Shown here piece by piece: positions 55,839 through 64,000 of a DNA stretch of 64,000 nucleotides. The stretch is from contig NC_079517.1 of NCBI RefSeq assembly GCF_000801105.2, positions 15,376,001 to 15,440,000 of the forward strand, given 5' to 3'. The position numbers were made by a program, and so were the translations under genes. Each line of letters starts with the position of its first letter. The stretch's first letter is position 1. Under the pieces are notes generated by a model. It did no database searches and was not told the DNA's origin. It worked only from the letters and a program-made list of their open reading frames with translations. This DNA comes from Raphanus sativus. Taxonomy: Eukaryota; Streptophyta; Magnoliopsida; Brassicales; Brassicaceae.

Positions 55839-57979
55839 TCAGACTTGACATGTTTCCTTAACTTCCTCCAAAGGTTCAAAATCCACTTCATCACCTAAGC
55901 AAATTCGATTATCAGTTTTAAATACAAAGATAACCAAATTCAAATGACTGAGGAACTTACTGTCTAAAGATTCAAATCCCCTTAGCCAATTCCTTGCGCA
56001 AATCAGTGCTTGAACATTGGAAGGGAGAATGGAGCTTCTATACTTGTTCAACACACAGATTTCAGTGCTGAAGGATGATTCTGAAGCAACCGTAGTGATG
56101 GGAATACTCAAGACGTCACATGCCATTGATGAGAGCTCTTTAAACCGATTAGTATTCTCTCTCCAATAGGAGAGAACATTCAGACTCTCATGTCCTTTAA
56201 AGTCTAAAATCGGTTCTTCAAGATATGTATCCAAGGCTGATTTTCCACTTACACCACTAGAATTATGTGAAAAAGCATAAAACCCCCTGCAATATTCACA
56301 CCTTAATAATTAAAGTAAACAAGTAACATTGTGAAACAAGCAAAGCAATTAAAGAGCTTACATCATATCATGGTAAAGTGGTTTGTGCTGAAGAGTTTGA
56401 TCTTGAAGTTCCAGCCACGTTTTTCTGTGTTCTTCTTGAAAACATCAAACAACTTCTTCAGCCTCTTCCTAATATGATCTATTTTTACCTTACTTGTGGC
56501 TGCATCTAAAGTTATGAAGCAATAATCCATACATGCAAGCTTCAGTCTTGGAACAAGTACTGCAGCAATGGCCAAGATATCAGAATACTCCTCCCAATAT
56601 TTATTGAACTTGAGCATCATTGAAGCCACCATCTCATAAATTACTTCATCCCCACTGAACTCATTTGCTCTCAGCCAACATTATATCTTCCAAACTTGCA
56701 TAAAGTAGAGGTTTGCTGTTGGATAAGAAAAACCAGACATTAAATTTGCCATTCCGCGAATGGAGCCAAGAATTGGCAAATGGACTCTGCCCTCTCCCAT
56801 TCCAACTCACTTGGATAGAAGTGATACGCAGCCTCAACTTCATCAAGATGGCGGAGCTTCTTTTTAAATGATGGCCCTGTCTAGCATAAGATGAGTAGAA
56901 TTCCACCTTGTTGACACATCCATAACCAATCCTTTATCTTTATTTTTAGGATCAATAACCACCATGTCCACACAGCTTTGAAAGAGCTTCTCTCTAGACT
57001 CTGTCACTTTGATAAACTTTACAGTATCTCTTATCTTCTCCAATGCTCCATCAATCACACTCAGTCCATCTTGAACTATCAAGTTCAAGATGTGAGCGAC
57101 ACACCTCACGTGAAAGAACTTCCCATTGCATACCAGTTCCCTTCGTAGCTGTCTCTTGAAAATAGATTGCATGTTATCGTTTGATGAAACACTGTCTACG
57201 GTGACAGTGAAGACTTTCTTCTCCAGCTCCCATTCTCTCAGAAACTCCATTATCTTCATCGTTATGGCACCACCCAAATGAGGAGGAGGAAACGCACAGG
57301 AGTCGAGAATCCTTGACTTCAGACTCCAATCTCTATCTACGTAATGCGCCGTCAAACACATATATCCTTCAACCATAAGAGCTCTCCACAAGTCTGTCGT
57401 GAGGCAAATCTTTCCTGGAATGTCTTTCAAAATCTTCCTCAGTTTCAGCTTCTCCTTCTCATATATCTTCAAACAATCGCTAGCAGTTGTATTCCGGCAC
57501 CAAAACTATACAGTCGGATTCAAATAGTGCAACACTTCCCTGATTCTTCTATGCTCAACAAAGGAGTATGGCAGGTTATGCTCAATAAAGGCTACTGCTA
57601 CCATATCACGAAGCACAATCTGATCTATCTTCCTAAAGGTTTCGGGTGTACCAGGGACAAGATTCAAACTACAGACTTTCATATGACGCAAAAGACCAGT
57701 GGTTCCACTCCTACGCAGGTTTAAGTTGTAGTTGATCTTACAGAATTTACACTGGACATAATTAGAACCATCTGGATACTTCTCTCCTATTATACTAAAG
57801 TGCTTCCAACATCTAGAGTGTCTGCGTTCACCTCCTCTTTTGATGTGGTTTTAAGATGTGCTCATGAGAGAATCCTCTACTGCTACTGCTTCATTTTCAT
57901 CTCCATCAGAGTTCTCATTCAGCTCATCGCCACTCATATAATCCATATCATTTGGATTCATGGTACCCTCATTATCCAT
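55839..57979 (-). pseudogene. hAT transposase with BED zinc finger, broken
   Basis: Read on the minus strand from the ATG at 57979: an acidic N-terminus, a BED-type finger (CKFCKINYNLNLRRSGTTGLLRHMKVC, about 57755-57675, abridged here in concept to its C-x2-C and H/C ligands), the transposase core (CLTTDLWRAL, then CVAHILNLIVQDGL, and DVSTRWNSTHLMLDR near 56890), and the hAT C-terminal dimerisation region (SSFSTEICVLNKYRSSIL to ICARNWL, about 56085-55990). It is broken by a stop before the BED finger (about 57855), a stop at 57506 and frameshifts after 56864. Resembles the RICESLEEPER/DAYSLEEPER-like group, but in a mobile element context rather than as a domesticated gene. Confidence 0.85.
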
Positions 57980-59100
57980 CCTGAAACAAGAAAAATCATC
58001 ATCTTAAACATCATATTCACTCATTAAACAGAGAGTAAAAACCAGGATGAGACTAAACTAAGATGACTTATCTTTGAGCTAGATGCATCATATGATTTAA
58101 AAAAAAAAGACAAGTTTAAACAATAATGGTCAATATAACTGTGGTTCTGTGTTTTCTGGTCTTATCATCAGAAACTACTCGTTCAACTACTGATGTCAGT
58201 GATTACTCTTTCAACTTAAAGTCAGTGACTACTCATTCAACTAATGATGAACAAACAAAACATAAAAACAAGTAATAGGTAAACTGACAACACATTGAGC
58301 TAACAACCTAGAGTAAACAAACAACCTAGAGTAAACACACAATCCAAACATGGTGCACAATCGAATGTGCTCTCTCACACAATCCAGAAACAACGAGAAA
58401 GTCAAACCTTGAATGAAAATTGTTGAGAAGCTCTCTCACACAATCAGATGTAAATAAAAGCACCTCTTCAAAAGCACCTGCACATATTAGTATCTTTCTC
58501 TCAGATAAATAAACACTTTAACCATTACAGAAACTTTACTATCTAACAAACAAGAGCTGCAAGAGGTATAAGAAACAAAGAAAGAGTGAGTACCGGATAG
58601 ATATCAAAAGCAGAGGGAGCAACACAAGTCCACAAGCATCGAATAACAGCAACACAGTCTTTTTTCTTCCTTTCCTCAGTAAATTTCTGAACATAAACAA
58701 AAGAAGAGAAAGCAGTTAAATATCAAACCCATCAAGCTTTATAAGAACAAAAGGTTACATGAATACAGAAAAGCTAAACCCTACGTTATAATATCCACAC
58801 AAAGTTCACAAGCTTTATAAGAACAAAAGGCGTGTCAATGATCTAAACCATACGCAGCCGCTTAAATCCAAAACCCATCACACCATATCAGACAAACACA
58901 TTAAACATCAAACCCATAAACCAGATTAATCAAATAAAGAGCTAAAAACAGAAACGAACATGAACATATATGGTAAGAGACGGATGGAGAGAGACAGAGA
59001 AGGATACGAACGAGAGAGACGTTGACGGAGAGATGGAGAGGACCGGAGAAACGGAGAGGAATGGCGACGAACGGAGAGGAACCCAGTTTCCAAGTGATAA

Positions 59101-59212
59101 ACTCACAGTGTAATTGTGAAGCTTATGCAGTCTTAACTCTCTGCTATTTTAACCAAATTTAATAATTTATTAATTAATATTACAATAATATTATATCTAT
59201 TATTATGACATT

Positions 59213-59248
<36 letters not shown>

Positions 59249-60241
59249 AAATATCAATCAAAACATTCATAGTTTAAAAGTGAAATACGTGAAGTATCTT
59301 CTATTTTGTAGTAAAATATAGAAAATTAAAATCTAAAGAATATATAAAATGATAAGTCAAATTATCTCCACTAAATATCAATTAGAATATAAAAGAATCA
59401 GTAAATTGTATTTTATATTTAGACTAAACTGACTTACAATTGTACCTTGTAGAAACTTTATAAATAGTTAAAACTTGAACAAGTATAATGGTGGAAGTTT
59501 AAAAATCTCAAAGGGCTAGTTGAATAGCATATATATAGAAAGTTATTACTTGTTGTTGGATAGAAAAAAAATTATGAACTAAAAGTAAGTGTCTAATTAA
59601 AATTCAAATTTTGTACATTTAATAATTGAACAGGTTCGAAACTAGTCGATGGTTCGTCGATTTCCTTTTTTTATTTAGCAGGTTTGATCTCCTTTAAATT
59701 CTACCATTAATCAGATTCGACTATATCTTCGATTCGCAGTTGAATCCGGTTCAATCGTTAGTCTAGTCTAACATTAAAAACAATTCATAAAAGCAATATA
59801 TATATATATATATATATGTGTGTGTTATTTCCTTAAGATAAATTATATAGTAGGCATATGTATATTATTTTCTTATGCTATTTTAAAATATGTATTTATT
59901 TTAATACATGTGGAATTTACTTTTAATATATGAGGGTTATCCTCTTCTTAATTTTTTTTTTTCATTTCTAAAATATAGTATTTTCGGAAATATGTGGTAT
60001 TCAAAATATAGTTTTATTGGGCATATAGTTGTTATTATGATGCTCTTTATGATTTATTTTTAATACACATGGACAGATACCGTTAGAAATCGTAATACAA
60101 AAACATCTTTAAAATGGCAATAGTCAGACACAACTAAAAAAAATTGAACCCACTATTTCGCTGTAAACCAGAAAGAAGAAGCTCTCTGAATGTGGTACCA
60201 AGAACAAAACAACAAAGGGACATAGAACCGTGTAAACCTAC
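59101..60241. other. AT-rich intergenic DNA with (TA)n runs
   Basis: (TA)n runs at about 59216-59244 and 59798-59817. No gene was recognised; the end of this stretch is the 3' flank of the next gene. Confidence 0.55.
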
Positions 60242-62187
60242 CTAGAGATCGTTTTCCATGGGTGTAAATGCAACGTTCTTGGGACTAAATAACTTATATG
60301 CAATAAAACCCGAAACAACAAGAGAAATCATGGACATCACAATGGCAGTAATGCTGGTTCCATCGCTAGAGCCCTTGACTGTTGAAGCAACCAGACCCGA
60401 AGAAGAGCCCAAGGAAATATCTAGCGGTATCCAATCGCAGTTGATCGTGTAGTGCCCTGATCCGTGCCACGGTTTGCTGTCCATTGGGTACCAGAATGCA
60501 ACCGACATTTTGGCTGTTGAGCCAAGCGTGAACTGAACATCCTGTAGATAAGAATATGTTTTATCTTTAAACACATGTTATAACCTTTGGAGGTTATGCT
60601 ATGCATTATAGAAAGGACAATGGTAACCAAAGGATTTACTCACCTGTTGGAGACGGTCCATAGTCCTCAAGGGCCTTGAAAACTCGAAATAGTAAGTTCC
60701 TTTCTGGCCATCTGGTGTGTAAGGGCTGTCTTCCGCTACATACCCTGTGGAAAACTTCAAAGATAAGTAACCAGAGGAGTTGCCTAATAGATAAGATATG
60801 GCAATAAGCATAGAGCTCTGAGTCAATTCCACTTCTTTATCCAGTTAAAAGCATGATAGTGTATCTCTGTTTATGTAGATATGTAAGACTGACCTGATTG
60901 AGTAGTGAAGCTGCTGTGCCACCACGCTCCATGCCAATCGTTCTGTGCACTAGAATCATTTCCTGCCAGAAGAATTATCCATAATGATCACATATTTAAA
61001 TTTTGCACACAAAAAAGAAATCGCTTTTCAAGGTCCATGGATTGAATTGAAGGAAAAGAAAAAAAAGTAATTTACGTTCTGGGTTATATTATAGGGAACT
61101 TGTATATCGTTAATTGCCTAGTGAGTTAAAATATAACACTCTCTGGTCCGAGAAGTACCTGAGGGACCAAGACCATCAAGGTATCGACAATGTGGATTCC
61201 AAGCATAAATGTCAACCAGATGACCAAATCTGTTCATATGAAAAAAACAAATAAGGATTTGAACTAGATTCAAAGTATGAGAAAGAGTCACACAAGACAC
61301 CAAATCACCTGTCACCTCCATTTCCTTCCCCGTTGTCTACTGGATTACCACCATAAAGACGTCCTGGAATAGCATTTCCAATGGAGAAATGCATAATATC
61401 AACCTCGAAGCCTTTGCAAGCATTGCTGGTACATGAGTCCGTCCCTTCTTTACAACCACCCATCTTATGTAGTAGCACAAGATTGACATTTAAAAAACAA
61501 TCTTTTATGAAAAACTCAACAAAAAAAAAAAAACTCAAGTCACTTGGGAATCTTACATCATGATAAGTAGCTTGATCACCAATTTGGAACATGAGAGCCA
61601 CTGAAGGACACTTCTTGTTTTCACTGAATCAATTAATTTATTTCAAAATCATGGAAGCAAAATAGACATGGCAGATCATGCACAACCAAGTTAGAAAATA
61701 AACAAAACAACACGTACCCTTTGTCGTAAGCGTAATTTCCATCAATTTCCAGCATGAAGTAAACATCTCGACCATCATGCAATGCCTAAAAAGACAGATC
61801 CACCCATTAACCCATTCGGACCAAACTAAAAAGTCAGATTCATCAGATCGAAATCAAGACGTCGCAATGTGGTCTGGATCACTAAACACTCCTGGCCAAA
61901 CTCACAGTGTCCGATTCGAATCGACACATTACCTTGACTGTCATCTGCCCGGCGGGATACTCGTGGTCGGCGTCCGGATCAAGTGCGGGTCGGAGCGGGA
62001 ACTCAGAGCCGTCAACGTCCTTCCAGTCATCGTTGCGACCATCTAGGGTGATGAGCCCCGGTCTGAAATCAGCCAAGACCTGGATCTCCGAGTCCGATTC
62101 GCAGCTCCACTCGCCGGACTCCTGGTGCGACACGACCGTCTCCGTCCCGAAGATCAAAAGCCACGCTATAATGAGAAGCTGAAGCAT
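60242..62187 (-). CDS. Heme-binding-domain membrane protein (eight exons)
   Basis: Exons on the minus strand: 62187..61933, 61785..61718, 61623..61557, 61463..61309, 61229..61159, 60962..60894, 60744..60644 and 60541..60242. They sum to 1,086 nt (361 residues); every intron begins GT and ends AG, and all phases fit. An N-terminal signal peptide (about 1-20, LLIIAWLLIFG) is followed by a luminal or external domain with conserved cysteines (GGCKEGTDSCTSNACKGF), WHGAWWHSSF, FEFSRPL and a C-terminal membrane helix (about 325-346) with a short tail (FSPKNVAFTPMENDL). The family resembles the cytochrome c-552/DMSO-reductase-like heme-binding domain (ethylbenzene dehydrogenase type); Arabidopsis At3g62370, annotated as heme binding, holds this map place (recalled). 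The substrate and role are unknown. Intact by all visible signs. Confidence 0.88.
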
Positions 62188-62549
62188 TTCTTCGATTCTC
62201 CGTAAGATTTGACTTCTCTATAAAAGGGATTGGTTTCAGAGTTGACTAACGAACGATTAGTTATCCGAAACTATTCTCATATACTGTACTACTTTTTCGC
62301 TTTAGCTTGACTCTTCAAACGGTAAGCAAATCTCGACATCTGTATAACAAACAAACCAAAGAAAAAGATTATGCATGTCGACTTAATGGGCTTTGATATT
62401 TGTTACTCATAATGGGCCTTTTAGTGTTGTAAAAGCCCATTAGATCCTCGAGAGTCCAGTGACGTTATCATAAAACCAACGGCGATATTCCATACCCGAT
62501 CGTCGGAATCATCGGTCCGATACCATTTGGCGCCGGTGAGATTGAGAAA
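62188..62549. promoter_or_regulatory. Divergent promoter region
   Basis: 362 bp between two start codons facing away from each other. It holds three AT-flanked GGGCTT/GGGCC/AGCCCA words (about 62388, 62413, 62436), site II or telo-box-associated motifs usual in promoters of housekeeping genes. Confidence 0.5.
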
Positions 62550-62781
62550 ATGGCGGACAATACGAAGATTCGTCACTCTCTGATCATCTTCCTCGTAGCG
62601 ATTTCCACAGTCTACACTGTTTCCGCTGATTCGATAAAAGGACTTTCCATCGGGGGTCGTGTAGTTGACAGCGATTCTCAGGGAGTTGAGGGCGTTAAAA
62701 TCTTAGTAGATGGTAGTGTCTAAGATCTGTCACGGACAAGGGAAGTTATTACAAGCTTGAAAAGATATACTAAAATGCCAT
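62550..62781 (+). pseudogene. NOMO-like (ER carbohydrate-binding-fold protein) remnant
   Basis: Starts MADNTKIRHSLIIFLVAIS, a signal peptide ending VSADSIKG, as in plant NOMO (the Nodal modulator-like ER membrane protein). The next residues jump to a later internal repeat (LSIGGRVVDSDSQGVEGVK, then VDGS), so the first hundreds of codons appear deleted. After a TAA and a frame change, VTDKGSYYKLEKI continues the same internal repeat and then ends. The normal protein exceeds 1,000 residues; nothing more of it follows. Position matches At3g62360 (recalled). Could still be transcribed from the divergent promoter, but makes at most about 58 residues. Confidence 0.75.
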
Positions 62782-63228
62782 AAAGTTTATGCTTCATTCC
62801 GTGTTCCAGTTGTAAGCTTGGTAACTTGATTGATACTCAACTTCTCCTAGTGAATGTTTCATGGCTTCTGTAATCTAGAGTAAATGATTTTGCTAGAATG
62901 CGGAGGTCTCTGTACTGAAAAAAAAGAAGCAAAAAGTTATTTTCTCTGTATTTAATTTATTTGGCAAGTATATAGGAACTATTTATGTATATGACTTATA
63001 TTATAATATTGATCTGGCAGAAATACAAATATATAGTTTTTAGGTAAGATATAATTAATGTTCTTACTTAAATATAGTAATGGCACAAGTTATTTAAACA
63101 TCGATGGTCATACTAATATTTTTAGGGTTTATATAGTTTATTGTTAAATTTTAATGGTTTAGGTTTGTCTAATTGGGAATTTTTGCTTCCAACATTATTG
63201 TAATTATAGTATAGGGTTTATCTATCTA

Positions 63229-63262
63229 CTAGGTAGAGACCCGCGCCTTGCGCGGGGTGAAA
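63229..63262 (-). mobile_element. Helitron 3' terminus
   Basis: The minus strand reads CCCCGCGCAAGGCGCGGG, TCTCTAC, then CTAG followed by T: a clean Helitron 3' end. The element extends to higher coordinates; no convincing 5' end was found, so it may leave the window. Confidence 0.7.
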
Positions 63263-63883
63263 TCATGTTGCAAAATTTTAATTGATAATTGTTCTAATGG
63301 TTTTAGATTGTAGTTTTCAGTTTTTTAATTTCGGTTTTCATTGTATTTTGTTCTGAAATTTTAAATTTTTATTTTTCAACCAATTCTGAGAATGTCAAAA
63401 ATAAATAAAAATAGACATCCCCCGAATAGTTAACATTAATATATTTTTGTTTGCTTATATTATATTAATGCATAAATATAGATAATTCGCCGAAAAAATG
63501 ACATAAAAACGTGAGCTTAAGGAAGGAAAAATAAAACTACTACAGTAACTTCTACAAAGGAAAGTTACGATGGGCTCACAATTATATTTTTTGGGTTGAA
63601 CTCTCTCTTTGGTTAAATGTTATTGAGTTAGAACGAAGGAGCCCAATTTTACCTAAACGAATTGGGCTGAAAATACGACTCGTCATATCTTTTTTTTTTT
63701 GGTTTTCGTGCAATCTTCTTCTCTCCTTTCCTGAAATCGAAAAGGGGTTAGGTTAAAATCAAAGCATTTTTCCTTCCACCGATTTTCAGTTAAAACTTTT
63801 ACCAATTATCTCCATTAGATTATTTCTCTTCCTTAATTCAAATAGTTATTTCTCAGATCAGAGATCTTCTTTCCGAGAGACTG
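63263..63883. other. DNA upstream of a possible gene start
   Basis: AT-rich, with GGGCTCA/GAGCCCA/TTGGGCT words at about 63572-63667 followed by a pyrimidine-rich leader-like stretch (63705-63870). This looks like a real promoter, either of a resident gene or one carried by the Helitron. Confidence 0.4.
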
Positions 63884-64000
63884 ATGAAATTAGTTCAGAT
63901 TTGCAATCGCGAAGTCCGGCTTCATCCCGAAGGGGTCCGTATCGATTCCATCTCGCATTATCTTCTTAAGACTGTCTTCTGCGCTTGCTACTCAATCGTC
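63884..64000 (+). CDS. Possible 5' end of an unrecognised gene (partial)
   Basis: An open frame of 39 codons from ATG to the window end, starting MKLVQICNREVRLHPEG and continuing RIDSISHYLLKTVF. Composition is protein-like and it follows a promoter-like stretch. No family was recognised and it may lie within a Helitron. Confidence 0.3.
   Translation, partial: MKLVQICNREVRLHPEGVRIDSISHYLLKTVFCACYSIV

Larger units (their letters stand above)
54342..59100 (-). mobile_element. Degenerate hAT transposon (one terminus found)
   Basis: The low-coordinate end begins TAGAGCTCTCAAATGGG at 54342, a close match to a common plant hAT terminal repeat (TAGAGCTGTCAAATGGG), preceded by TGTTTCAC. A broken BED-finger hAT transposase lies on the minus strand inside. 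The opposite terminal repeat and a matching 8-bp flank were not found, so the right limit (about 59.1 kb, near purine-rich GGAGAGA repeats) is only a guess. A Helitron is nested near its left end. Confidence 0.5.

Noticed and set aside
61777..62182. Plus-strand open frames over exon 1 of the eight-exon gene
   Set aside because: Antisense to an exon with signal peptide and correct splicing.
1..64000. tRNA, rRNA, CRISPR arrays, bacterial operons or phage-like genes
   Set aside because: None was seen. The only tRNA-like signals are the SINE's internal promoter boxes and the copia primer-binding sites.

Overview
This is plant nuclear DNA, almost certainly from a Brassica-type crucifer. The genes are intron-containing or RING/bZIP/CP12-type plant genes with near-Arabidopsis protein sequences, set in AT-rich DNA full of Ty1/copia retrotransposons, Helitrons, hAT and Stowaway MITEs and a tRNA-type SINE. 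No bacterial or organellar features are present.

The genes that can be recognised lie in the same order as a stretch near the end of Arabidopsis chromosome 3 (locus numbers recalled from memory, about At3g62690 down to At3g62360): ATL5, PRP3, a GATL7-like pseudogene, a small uncharacterised protein gene, a DUF1645 gene, an ERDJ3B pseudogene, bZIP53, CP12-2, COX5C, a heme-binding-domain membrane protein and a NOMO fragment. Three of the eleven (GATL7, ERDJ3B, NOMO) are broken, and other genes known from the Arabidopsis interval are missing. This is what a fractionated subgenome block after the Brassica whole-genome triplication looks like.

Layout. 1-4.7 kb: 5' part of a copia element (minus strand) with an uninterrupted gag-pol frame leaving the window. 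7.8-12.5 kb: a complete young copia insertion with a perfect 5-bp target duplication and only two in-frame stops. 12.8-17.6 kb: ATL5 and PRP3. 18-26.7 kb: AT-rich DNA with a Stowaway MITE and a probable Helitron carrying pieces of a multi-exon gene, itself hit by a hAT-type MITE. 26.7-33.6 kb: a GATL7-like pseudogene whose 5' leader is split by an older, degenerate copia element. 35.2 kb: small protein gene. 36.6-42 kb: MITEs and two Helitrons, one of them provable from a duplicated empty site only about 0.5 kb away. 42.8-43.9 kb: DUF1645 gene. 45-50 kb: MITEs, the ERDJ3B pseudogene with a SINE inside, and a possible small Helitron. 50.6-53.6 kb: a compact active cluster (bZIP53 with its sucrose-control uORF, CP12-2, COX5C with a leader intron). 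54.3-59.1 kb: a degenerate hAT transposon with a nested Helitron. 60.2-62.2 kb: an eight-exon gene facing, across a 362-bp gap, a NOMO remnant. The window ends with another Helitron terminus and a possible gene start.

The intact genes serve unrelated housekeeping or regulatory roles (ubiquitin ligation, root-hair cell wall, transcription in low-energy response, Calvin-cycle regulation, respiration). Their grouping reflects inherited chromosome order, not a pathway. No tRNA, rRNA, CRISPR or operon-like structure was seen.
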